Positions 43,891 to 51,663 of a stretch of DNA of 64,000 bases are shown here, piece after piece; the stretch's first letter is position 1, and each line of letters opens with the position of its first letter. Below the pieces are notes generated by a model. That model worked only from the letters and a program-made list of their open reading frames with translations. It made no database searches and was not told the origin of the DNA. Both the position numbers and the translations under genes were made by a program. This stretch comes from Bradyrhizobium sp. C9 (lineage in GTDB: Bacteria > Pseudomonadota > Alphaproteobacteria > Rhizobiales > Xanthobacteraceae), in contig NZ_NWTG01000005.1 in assembly GCF_002532045.1 (NCBI RefSeq), positions 124,001 to 188,000 of the forward strand. The letters run 5' to 3'.

Positions 43891-45390
43891 CTACGCTCCG
43901 CCCCGCGCCCGCAGGCGGCTATGGCGCCGGCCATAAGCCGCATAGATCACAAGCCCGATCACGAGCCACACCGCGAGCCTGATCCAGGTGTCGAGCGGCA
44001 AGCCGCACATCAGGAACAGCGAGGTTCCCGCGGCAGCCGGGGCCACCAGCCAGATCGCCGGCGCCCTGAACGGACGCGGCAAGTCCGGATCGCGCAGGCG
44101 CAGCGCCAGCGTTCCGATCGAGACCACGGTGAACGCGAACAGCGTGCCGATCGAGACGAGCTCGCCGACTAGCCCGATCGGCAGCAGCCCGCCGAGAATT
44201 GCAGCGACGCTGCCGGCGAAGATGGTCGAGACATAGGGGGTCTGGAACCGCGGATGGATCCTGGCGGCGATACGCGGCAGCAGTCCGTCATGCGCCATGG
44301 CACGGAAGATCCGCGGCTGCGCCAGCAGCATGATCAGGATCACCGACGTCAGTCCGAACAGGATGCCGAGCTTGATGAACGGACCGAGCCAGCCGATGCC
44401 GACGGCATCGATACCGACGGCGATCGGATCGGGCACGCTGAGCTTGTCGTACGGCACGATGCCGGTCAGCACGAAGCCGACCGCGACATAGAGCGCGGCG
44501 CAGATCACGAGCGAGCCGAGAATGCCGATCGGCATGTCGCGCGCCGGCGTCTTCGCCTCCTGCGCCGCGGTCGAGATCGCGTCGAAGCCGATATAGGCGA
44601 AGAACACCACCGCCGCGCCGCGGACCACGCCGGACCAGCCAAATACGCCGGGACCGGCATTCGGCGGGATCAGTGCGCCTTCCGGATTGCCTGCCGTCAC
44701 CCAGTTCGTCAGCGATACCGAGGAGGCCGCGGTGGCGAGAAACAACGCGATGACGACGAGCTTCACCACGACGACAAAGCCGGTGAAGCGCGCGGACTCG
44801 CGGATACCGACCACGAGCAGTGCGGTGACGAAAGCGATGATCGCCATCGCCGGAATGTTGATGACCGCGCCGGTCGACGACCACGCACCGCTGTTGGCAT
44901 CGTAGGCAAGCGGCGCCGAGGTGAATTGCTGCGGCAGGTTGATGCCGAAATCGCGCATCAAGCTGACGAAATAGCCGGACCATCCGACCGAAACCGCGAT
45001 GGCGCCGACCGCATATTCGAGGATCAGGTCCCAGCCGATGATCCAGGCGATCAGTTCGCCGAGCGTGGCATAGGCGTAGGTGTAGGCACTGCCGCAGATC
45101 GGTACGGTCGACGCCATCTCGGCGTAGCACAGGCCGGCGAAGGCACAGGCGACGGCACCAAGCATGAAGGAGAGCGTGACGGCGGGTCCGGCATTGGCGG
45201 CGGCCGCGTGGCCGGTCAGCACGAAGATGCCGGCGCCGATGATGCCGCCGATGCCGAGCGTGACCAGTTGCAACGCCGAGAGCGAGCGCTTGAAGACCGG
45301 CGTCTCCGCGTCGCCGTCGGCACGCGCCGCTTCCCGCAACAGTTCCGCGGTCGACTTTCGGTCCCAGAAGCCGGCCAAGGTGTCTGTCAC
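43891..45390 (-). CDS. APC family amino acid permease (cationic amino acid transporter-like)
   Basis: A 499-residue inner-membrane transporter with about 12 helices. GTG 45390 ([13 protein letters not shown]) is chosen because GGAGGG lies eight bases upstream, although the frame is open further. Helix 1 has [19 protein letters not shown], the substrate-binding GAGIF motif of the APC fold, and a second conserved segment is [20 protein letters not shown]. Residues 300-325 ([30 protein letters not shown]) are the CAT/YhdG-type signature. Long C-terminal half with 14-like layout is possible. Substrate unknown; it is not clearly linked to either neighbour. Confidence 0.92.
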   Translation of the reverse strand: MTDTLAGFWDRKSTAELLREAARADGDAETPVFKRSLSALQLVTLGIGGIIGAGIFVLTGHAAAANAGPAVTLSFMLGAVACAFAGLCYAEMASTVPICGSAYTYAYATLGELIAWIIGWDLILEYAVGAIAVSVGWSGYFVSLMRDFGINLPQQFTSAPLAYDANSGAWSSTGAVINIPAMAIIAFVTALLVVGIRESARFTGFVVVVKLVVIALFLATAASSVSLTNWVTAGNPEGALIPPNAGPGVFGWSGVVRGAAVVFFAYIGFDAISTAAQEAKTPARDMPIGILGSLVICAALYVAVGFVLTGIVPYDKLSVPDPIAVGIDAVGIGWLGPFIKLGILFGLTSVILIMLLAQPRIFRAMAHDGLLPRIAARIHPRFQTPYVSTIFAGSVAAILGGLLPIGLVGELVSIGTLFAFTVVSIGTLALRLRDPDLPRPFRAPAIWLVAPAAAGTSLFLMCGLPLDTWIRLAVWLVIGLVIYAAYGRRHSRLRARGGA

Positions 45391-45549
45391 GCCAGTTGCC
45401 CTCCGCCGCGCGGGCCCGGCGGGACCCGACACGATCAGCGGACTATAACGCGCCGGGCGTCCAGGCGTTCGGGCACCGGGAGACAGCCCGCGCTTATCCA
45501 CCGCCAAGAACGACCGTCAAGAACGACGGCCAGGCGCGGATGCGGGGCC

Positions 45550-45855
45550 TTATTGGCAGGGATGGCGGCGACCGTCGCGGCCAAGGAAGGTGCCGGACGC
45601 AGGATCGAACGAACGATAGCGCGCGCACGAGGGCGATGGCGCCGCCGGTATGGCGCCATAGGCATTCGCCGGGTTGCCGCCGCGTTGCGCTGCCTGCTGG
45701 GCCTCGCCCCACGGCGTCAGGGCACCGCCGTTGATCGCGCTCCGCCCCGGATTCTGCGCGTCGAAAAGCGCCGGCTCGGACATCTGGGCCGAGACTGGCG
45801 CGAACGTCATTCCCACGAGCAGCACAGCGGCTGCGACGGCCTTGAGTCCGGCCAT
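45550..45855 (-). CDS. BA14K-like small secreted protein
   Basis: A 101-residue protein. ATG 45855 follows GGAGAGG. Residues 1-24 are a signal peptide (AAAVLLVGMTFAPVSAQ). The C-terminal block CARYRSFDPASGTFLGRDGRRHPC matches the pattern of the BA14K domain (C-x-x-RYRSYDPxxGTFLGxDGxRHPC), a family of small exported immunoreactive proteins common in Brucella and Rhizobiales; function unknown. The two cysteines near 79 and 100 bracket the domain and may pair. No operon partner is evident; the 160 bases upstream to the permease start and 200 bases downstream hold nothing else I can support. Confidence 0.75.
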   Translation of the reverse strand: MAGLKAVAAAVLLVGMTFAPVSAQMSEPALFDAQNPGRSAINGGALTPWGEAQQAAQRGGNPANAYGAIPAAPSPSCARYRSFDPASGTFLGRDGRRHPCQ

Positions 45856-46056
45856 AGGACCTCTCCGATGCATCTATTGAATTTGCCCAAGACACTGAAC
45901 GAGAAACCGCGCACGGGCAGCATCGCCGTCCCTGTGCCTGGATCCAATGTGGTGACGGCCGAACTCCCGATGCAGGGGCCGCAAGGTCACAAAGCCGCGA
46001 GGAGCCGCCGTCGCCGCACGACGACCGCGACGCGCGACGGCAGCCCCGCCCGCAAT

Positions 46057-46602
46057 TCACCGATTATGCACGTCGGGCCGCGGGTCGGAGACGAACCCGT
46101 CGCGGTTCGGCATCTTGACGGCGGCGAGCGACTTCGCGTCGAGCACCGCATTGGCTGGCACGATGCCGTTGAGGCTGAGGATGTAGGCGGACACCGCGTA
46201 GACATCCTCATTGCTCAGCGACTGCGGCGCGTTCTGCGGCATCGCACGGCGGATGTAGTCGAACAGGGTCGGAGCATAGGGCCAGTAGCTGCCGACGGTA
46301 CGGATCGGCTTTGGGCTCGCCAGCGTGCCCTGTCCGCCGACCAGGCGGTCGCCGACGCCGCCCTGCCCGCTGTCGCCATGGCACGCCACGCATTGCTCGG
46401 CGAACACGGTACGGCCGCGTTCGACGCTGCCGCTGCCCGGTGGCAGGTTGGAGCCATCGCGGCCGATATCGATGTTCCAGCCGGCGATCTCCGCAGGCGT
46501 CGCGACGCGGCCGATGCCGTAGCGCTCCTCGGCATGGACAGCTGCGCCGAGCATCGCGATCGCGCCGGCCAGCAGCGCGGGTCTGAGCTTAAGCCTGGGC
46601 AT
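46057..46602 (-). CDS. Monohaem cytochrome c, SoxD-like partner of SoxC
   Basis: A 181-residue exported cytochrome. Signal peptide 1-24 (ALLAGAIAMLGAAVHA). One haem site C71-V-A-C74-H75 and a probable axial Met in RAMPQNAP (about 123). Sequence before the haem (YGIGRVATPAEIAGWNIDIGRDGSNLPPGSGSV) is typical of SoxD N-termini, but classical SoxD is a longer dihaem protein. It overlaps the soxC gene by 14 bases, so it is the electron acceptor of that enzyme: SoxC passes electrons to this haem, which delivers them to the respiratory chain. Confidence 0.88.
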   Translation of the reverse strand: MPRLKLRPALLAGAIAMLGAAVHAEERYGIGRVATPAEIAGWNIDIGRDGSNLPPGSGSVERGRTVFAEQCVACHGDSGQGGVGDRLVGGQGTLASPKPIRTVGSYWPYAPTLFDYIRRAMPQNAPQSLSNEDVYAVSAYILSLNGIVPANAVLDAKSLAAVKMPNRDGFVSDPRPDVHNR

Positions 46603-47866
46603 TGGTCACCTCGCCATTCGCATCGATGCGCCAGGGCCAGATCGCGTTGTTATGGTAGAAGGAGTTGAGACCGCGCACGGCCACCAATTCCGCCAGCGTC
46701 GGCTGCACGTAGCCGGTCTCGTCGATGGCGCGGCTCTGGATCACTGCGGGAGTGCCGTCCCAATGCCAGGGCAAGCGGAAGCGCGTTAGCGCGCGCGTCA
46801 GCACCGGCTCCTGCAGCGCCGCTTGCTGCCAGCTCTTGCCCTCGTCGAGCGAGATCTCGACGCTCTTGATCTTGCCGTGACCGCTCCACGCAATCCCGGT
46901 GATCTCGTGAAAGCCGTGCGTGGTCAGCTTCTGGCCGCCGGACGGCCGCGTGATGATCGACTTGGCCTCCATGTAGAAGGTGAACTCGCGCGACGTGCCG
47001 TCCGGCATCGGGTCGGTGTATTTCGAGGTCTCCTCGCGCGAATAGGCCGGCTCGGCGACCACCTTGAGCCGGCGCAGCCATTTCACGTTCATGTTGCCTT
47101 CGAAGCCGGGCAGCAACAGGCGCAGCGGATAGCCCTGCTGCGGACGCAGCCGCTCGCCGTTCTGGCTGTAGACCAGCATGGCGTCGTCGAGGCACTTCTC
47201 GATCGGGATCGAGCGCGTCAGTGCTGCGGCATCGGCGCCTTCGGCGACGATCCATTTGGCGCCCGCCTGCACACCGGCTTCGTCCAGCACCGTCTTCAGC
47301 GGCACGCCGGTCCATTCCGCACAGCTCAGCAGGCCGACGAGGTCGGAGGCCGTCTTGCCGTAGGGCTTGGTGTAGACCGGATTGCCGGAGCACTCGAGGA
47401 AGTGGATGCGCGACTGCGACGGAAAGCGGCGGATGTCCTCCATCGTGAACACCAGCGAGCGATCGACCATGCCGTGGAGCATCAGCCGGTGCTCGGCCGG
47501 ATCGATCGTCGGCACGCCGCCATGATGACGCTCGTAGAACAGACCGTTCGGCGTGATGATGCCGTCGAGCTCCTGCAACGGCGTGCGGCCCGACGCGGAG
47601 ATGTATTGCGGCAGCGTCTTCGAGATGTTCTTGACGACGCCCTTCTCGTGAACCGATGGTGTGCCGTAGGGCTGGCTTCCCATCGGGTCACCAGGCGCTT
47701 TCATCCATTCCGGCACGCTGGGCGGAAGATTATTCCCCTGTTCGGCAAGCGCGGTAGAACCGGCAACTCCAGATATCGCGGAGCCACCAGCCAGTGCTGC
47801 GCCAGCTTGAAGGAATCGCCTGCGAGACGCCTCTCGCACGCGCTTGTCCGTCGTGTGTTCGCTCAT
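46589..47866 (-). CDS. soxC: Sulfite dehydrogenase molybdoprotein SoxC
   Basis: A 425-residue molybdopterin oxidoreductase exported through Tat (RRRFLQAGAALAGG, residues 15-28). The molybdenum-ligating cysteine is C159 in RIHFLECSGNPVY; the substrate/cofactor region includes GVPLKTVLDEAG and QQGYPLRLLLPGFEGN. The C-terminal dimerisation domain (ISLDEGKSWQQAAL, GWPWHWDG-type segment LPWHWDGTP) is of full length. SoxC with a SoxD-like cytochrome oxidises sulfane sulfur or sulfite. No soxXYZAB genes are in the window, so this pair stands apart from the usual sox cluster. Confidence 0.94.
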   Translation of the reverse strand: MSEHTTDKRVREASRRRFLQAGAALAGGSAISGVAGSTALAEQGNNLPPSVPEWMKAPGDPMGSQPYGTPSVHEKGVVKNISKTLPQYISASGRTPLQELDGIITPNGLFYERHHGGVPTIDPAEHRLMLHGMVDRSLVFTMEDIRRFPSQSRIHFLECSGNPVYTKPYGKTASDLVGLLSCAEWTGVPLKTVLDEAGVQAGAKWIVAEGADAAALTRSIPIEKCLDDAMLVYSQNGERLRPQQGYPLRLLLPGFEGNMNVKWLRRLKVVAEPAYSREETSKYTDPMPDGTSREFTFYMEAKSIITRPSGGQKLTTHGFHEITGIAWSGHGKIKSVEISLDEGKSWQQAALQEPVLTRALTRFRLPWHWDGTPAVIQSRAIDETGYVQPTLAELVAVRGLNSFYHNNAIWPWRIDANGEVTNAQA

Positions 47867-48011
47867 CGACGTTTTCCTCTGACGTTACGAAGTGCAGCCT
47901 AACACCAAACGCCCGACGCGAGGCAATGCTGCCGCGCGCAGTGCAGCATTCCGCAATGAGATGCGTGATGCCGAACGCGTGGATTGCACGACGGCGCGGT
48001 GAACGCGCGCT

Positions 48012-48968
48012 CTATTCTTTCACCGGCGGCGTGCCATGGGTGTGGAACGATTCGATCGTCTTCAACCCCCAGGCCTGGCCCTTCTTGCGCTCCTCCTCGG
48101 TCCACACGATCGGTTTCCAGTCCGGCGCGAGGATCAGCCGTGCGCCGGCATTGGCGACCTCGACGCGGTTGCCGCCGGGTTCATAGACATAGAGGAAGAA
48201 GGTCTGCTGGATCGCGTGCTTGTGCGGCCCGGTCTCGATATGCACGCCGTGCTCGAGGAAGATATCCGCCGCGCGCAGGATCTCCTCACGGCTGTCCAGC
48301 GCGTAGGTGACATGGTGGAAACGTCCCATCTTGCCGTAGTGGTCGCGCGTATAGGCGAAGTCGTAGCTCTTGTTCGACATCGTCATCCACATCGCGGCTT
48401 CCGTGCCGTCGTTGAGCACGATCTGCTCGGTGGTGCGGCATCCCAGGTAGGTCTCGAAGAACAGGCGATTGGCCTTGATGTCGACCGCGAGGCAGTTGAG
48501 ATGGTCGAGCCGGCGGACATTGACGCCGCGCGCCGGAAAGCGCTGCGCCTGGTTCTTCAACGCGGGCTTCAGCTCGGCCGGCGCCTCGTACCATTCGGTC
48601 TCGTAGTAGAGCTCGATGACGTGGCCGTCGGGATCGCGGCAGCGAAATGCCGGTCCCTGCCCCATGTCGCCTTCAATCCAGCCGATGTCGAAGCCCGAGC
48701 CCTTCAGCGCGGCGACGCGGCGCTCGAGCGCCTGCGGGCTGCGCGCCCGCAGCGCCATGTGCTCCATGCCTGATGTCTTCGATGCGGTCAGCTTCAGCGA
48801 ATAGCGCTCGTAATCGTCCCAGCCGCGCAGGTAGACCGACTCACCGTTCCGGCCGCTGACGGTCATGCCCATGACATCGACGAAGAACTTCAGGCTCTCG
48901 TCCGGCTTCGGCGTCAGCAGCTCCATGTGCCCGAGATGAGCGAGATCGAAGATCGGTTCCGGCTGCAT
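48012..48968 (-). CDS. Type I extradiol dioxygenase (catechol 2,3-dioxygenase-like, VOC superfamily)
   Basis: A 318-residue ring-cleavage dioxygenase with two VOC modules (about 8-125 and 152-275). Iron ligands in the second module are H156 (LDHLNCLAV), H218 or H219 (FHHVTYAL) and E270 (NRVEV). The first module keeps LGHMELLTP. C-terminal PIVWTEEERKKGQAWG is typical of catechol 2,3-dioxygenases. GGGGAGA precedes ATG 48968. No other meta-cleavage pathway genes are adjacent. Two perfect palindromes upstream suggest dedicated regulation, though no regulator gene is nearby. Confidence 0.92.
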   Translation of the reverse strand: MQPEPIFDLAHLGHMELLTPKPDESLKFFVDVMGMTVSGRNGESVYLRGWDDYERYSLKLTASKTSGMEHMALRARSPQALERRVAALKGSGFDIGWIEGDMGQGPAFRCRDPDGHVIELYYETEWYEAPAELKPALKNQAQRFPARGVNVRRLDHLNCLAVDIKANRLFFETYLGCRTTEQIVLNDGTEAAMWMTMSNKSYDFAYTRDHYGKMGRFHHVTYALDSREEILRAADIFLEHGVHIETGPHKHAIQQTFFLYVYEPGGNRVEVANAGARLILAPDWKPIVWTEEERKKGQAWGLKTIESFHTHGTPPVKE

Positions 48969-49038
48969 GGACGGTCTCCCCGCGAAGACGCCCGATCGAC
49001 GGCTTCCCGCCCTGGCGAGCGAGCTTCGGTGCGTCGAT

Positions 49039-49054
49039 TTGTACTAGTGTACAA
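49039..49054. promoter_or_regulatory. Palindrome TTGTAC-N4-GTACAA upstream of the dioxygenase
   Basis: Perfect inverted repeat with six-base arms, 71 bases upstream of the dioxygenase start. It has the look of a GntR/FadR- or TetR-type operator. A second perfect palindrome lies 14 bases further upstream. Confidence 0.5.
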
Positions 49055-49067
49055 AGGATTAGGTCCC

Positions 49068-49084
49068 GTCAACAAAATGTTGAC
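49068..49084. promoter_or_regulatory. Palindrome GTCAACA-AAA-TGTTGAC upstream of the dioxygenase
   Basis: Perfect inverted repeat with seven-base arms and an AAA centre, 100 bases upstream of the dioxygenase start. It could be an operator for a regulator encoded elsewhere, or a terminator-like hairpin for the upstream small gene; there is no T-run in the direction of transcription. Confidence 0.5.
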
Positions 49085-49123
49085 CCGGGAAGTTGCAGCG
49101 CCCGTTGAAGCCGGCGTCCGTGC

Positions 49124-49309
49124 CTAGCCCTTCGACACCATCACCGGCGCCGGACCGTGCGGCCGGGACAAGGTCGCCGACACCGTCAACGCGACCGCGA
49201 GCGCGCACACCATGCAGAGCTTCATCCGCGCGCTGCGGCGATCGGTCATCGGCAGGAAGAAGAAGAACGCGATCGCCAGAACGAGAAGCGCATTCACGAG
49301 AATGTACAT
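49124..49309 (-). CDS. Small membrane protein, 61 residues
   Basis: Starts MYILVNALLVLAIAFFFFLPMTDRR at ATG 49309, with AAGAGGG seven bases upstream. Two hydrophobic helices (about 2-20 and 28-46, MKLCMVCALAVALTVSATL) flank a short basic loop; the tail is SRPHGPAPVMVSKG. Length, ribosome site and codon use support a real gene. I do not recognise it. It is 88 bases downstream of the GGDEF-EAL gene on the same strand, so it may be cotranscribed with it and act at the membrane, but that is only suggested by position. Confidence 0.6.
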   Translation of the reverse strand: MYILVNALLVLAIAFFFFLPMTDRRSARMKLCMVCALAVALTVSATLSRPHGPAPVMVSKG

Positions 49310-49397
49310 GGCGGAGCCCTCTTGTTGCGTATCAACAAGATGGCCGGCGCTCGCGCGGCATTCCGTGGCTGAGATCACATATTGAGGCGGCCGGCGG

Positions 49398-51314
49398 TCA
49401 GGCCACCGAGACGGCCCTCTCGCGATGCGACGACAAGAGCTTGCGGATCTCGACATCCGGCACCGGCCGGCTGAACAGATAGCCCTGCATCTCGGTGCAG
49501 CCGAGGATGCGAAGCAGGTTGCGCTGCTGCTCGGTCTCGACGCCCTCCGCAGTCGTCGTCATGTCGCTCGCGGCGGCAATGTTCACGACGGCCTGGACGA
49601 TCGTGGACGACGCGCCGGTCCCGGCGAGATCCTTGATGAAGGCGCGGTCGATCTTGATCTTGTCGAAGGGGAAGCGCTGCAGATAGCTCAGCGAAGAATA
49701 GCCAGTGCCGAAATCGTCGAGCGCGATGCGGACGCCGAGCTCGCGCAGCTGATGCAGGATATCGAGCGCAGCGTCGTCGTCGCGGATCAGCACGGCCTCG
49801 GTGATCTCGAGCTCGAGCCGCGAGGGCGCGAGCCCCGACGCTGCGAGCGCGGCGGCGACGTTCAGCGCCAGCGTCTGGCTCTTGAACTGAATCGGAGACA
49901 CGTTGACCGCGACGTTGATGTGATCCGGCCAGTTCACCGCTTCCCGGCACGCGGTGTTGAGCACCCAGTGCCCGAGATCGTTGATCAGGCCGGTATCCTC
50001 GGCGACCGGGATGAAATCCGCCGGCGAGATGGTGCCGCGTTCCGGATGCCGCCAGCGCACCAGTGCCTCGCAGCAGCTGACCTTGCCGTCCTCCAGATGC
50101 AGCAGCGGCTGATAGTGCAGCTCGAAGCTGCTGTCGGCGATGGCCTGGCGCAATTCCAGTTCGAGGCTGCGCCGCGCCTTGGCGCGCGCATCCATGCCGG
50201 TTTCGAAGAATCGGTAGGTGCGGCGGCCATCGCTCTTCGCGCCATAGAGCGCGAGGTCGGCGTTGCGCAGCAATTGATCGAGGTCGAGGCCGTCGGCGGG
50301 CGCGACCGCGATGCCGATGCTGGCGTCGGTCGTGATCAGGTGCCCGCTGCAATCGATCGGCTGGCGGATGGTCTGATAGATCGCGGCCAGCAGCTGCATG
50401 GTCTCGGTCTGATCGCGGACCGCGGTCTGGATCACCGCAAACTCGTCGCCGCCGAGCCGCGCCGCGATATCGGTCTCCCCGACGCAGGAGCGCAGACGTT
50501 CGGCGATTGCCCTCAGCAGTTCGTCGCCGATCTGATGGCCGAGCGCGTCGTTGACGCTCTTGAACTCATCGATGTCGATATACATCACCGCGAGCTGCTC
50601 GTCCGGCCGGATCGCGTTCAACGCCTGCTCGAGGCGCTGACGGAACAGCAGGCGGTTGGGCAGATCGGTCAACGCATCATAGTGCGCCATGTGCGCGATC
50701 TTGTTCTCGGTGCGCGTCCGCTCGGTGACGTCCTCGATGGTCGCTACCCATCCGCCTTCCGGCAGCGGCTTGTTGACGATCTCGATCGCCCGCCCGCCCG
50801 GCGCCTCGGTCAACTGACGCGTCGCCTTGCCAAGCTTCACGTTGCGGATGATGGCATCGCAGAACGCGTCGACGTCGCCGTCGAACGAGCCGGTCTCCTG
50901 CCGGTGCGCGATCAGCCGCTGCATGGTGCAGCCGGGCTTCGCGACATCGGGTGAGAGCCCGAACATCTCGATGTAAGGGTGGTTGCAGATGATGATGCGC
51001 GCCGACGCATCGTAAAGCACGAGCCCCTGCGGAATATTGTCCACCGCGGTCGTGAGATTGCGACGTTCGGTGGCGAGCCGCGCGTCGGAGATTTCATGCC
51101 GCTTCAGCAGCAGGAAGACGATCACGGCCATGATCGCAAAGGCCGCCATCAGCAAGCCTTCGCGCTCGCTCCATTGCGCGGTCACGCTTCCAAGCAGGCT
51201 GCCGACCAGCATGCCGGCACAGAACGCCAGCCCCTTGGTCGTGCCGGCGTCGGCATTTCCTGACGATGAATTGCGGTGTTCGATACGCACGCTGATCTCT
51301 CCCGAGCGCGGCAT
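49398..51314 (-). CDS. Membrane PAS-GGDEF-EAL protein (cyclic-di-GMP turnover)
   Basis: A 638-residue signalling protein. Two short hydrophobic segments at about 28-45 and 54-70 anchor it; a PAS domain lies at about 85-200 (AVDNIPQGLVLYDASARIIICN). The GGDEF domain (205-370) keeps an intact active motif GGDEF at 288-292. The EAL domain (385-630) has E-A-L at 416-418, DDFGTGYSSLSYL and EGVETEQQ, so the phosphodiesterase site also looks complete. Both activities may be possible; PAS would sense the signal. Four GTTAC/GTAAC elements lie just upstream. Confidence 0.94.
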   Translation of the reverse strand: MPRSGEISVRIEHRNSSSGNADAGTTKGLAFCAGMLVGSLLGSVTAQWSEREGLLMAAFAIMAVIVFLLLKRHEISDARLATERRNLTTAVDNIPQGLVLYDASARIIICNHPYIEMFGLSPDVAKPGCTMQRLIAHRQETGSFDGDVDAFCDAIIRNVKLGKATRQLTEAPGGRAIEIVNKPLPEGGWVATIEDVTERTRTENKIAHMAHYDALTDLPNRLLFRQRLEQALNAIRPDEQLAVMYIDIDEFKSVNDALGHQIGDELLRAIAERLRSCVGETDIAARLGGDEFAVIQTAVRDQTETMQLLAAIYQTIRQPIDCSGHLITTDASIGIAVAPADGLDLDQLLRNADLALYGAKSDGRRTYRFFETGMDARAKARRSLELELRQAIADSSFELHYQPLLHLEDGKVSCCEALVRWRHPERGTISPADFIPVAEDTGLINDLGHWVLNTACREAVNWPDHINVAVNVSPIQFKSQTLALNVAAALAASGLAPSRLELEITEAVLIRDDDAALDILHQLRELGVRIALDDFGTGYSSLSYLQRFPFDKIKIDRAFIKDLAGTGASSTIVQAVVNIAAASDMTTTAEGVETEQQRNLLRILGCTEMQGYLFSRPVPDVEIRKLLSSHRERAVSVA

Positions 51315-51663
51315 CGTTACGCAGCACTGATGGAAAGGTCGTTACAACTCGCAGTTAGCAATCGGTTACACGATACCTGGAGACAGAACGTAACACATCG
51401 CGCCGAAACTCCCGTAAACCTACGGAGCCGCCGATGCCCTCCGCGGAGATGGTGAATCCCGCCTTAACGGAAAAACAACGAAACGAGCCCGGCTGTGCCG
51501 AAAAGCGACGATTTCGCCGCCGATGCACGCGACGACGCGCAATCTCGCGGCACGATAGAAACAAATCGTCACCGGGAAGGTGTAGATTTAGCCGATGTGC
51601 AACCCCGGCGATTTAACGGTTTTTCCAAACCCGGGCGCGCATATTGGTCCGGACATTTAGATT
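51315..51663. other. Intergenic region with phased GTTAC elements, no gene
   Basis: The 349 bases between the divergent GGDEF-EAL and HerA-like genes contain no convincing gene. GTTAC occurs at 51316, 51341 and 51365, and its complement GTAAC at 51390, with spacings of 25, 24 and 25 bases, close to the GGDEF-EAL start. The HerA side holds an unremarkable promoter region. Confidence 0.45.

Noticed and set aside
44254..46668. Long plus-strand open frame opposite the APC permease, BA14K and cytochrome genes
   Set aside because: It spans several genes and their gaps with a low-complexity product; a shadow of GC-rich codon bias.
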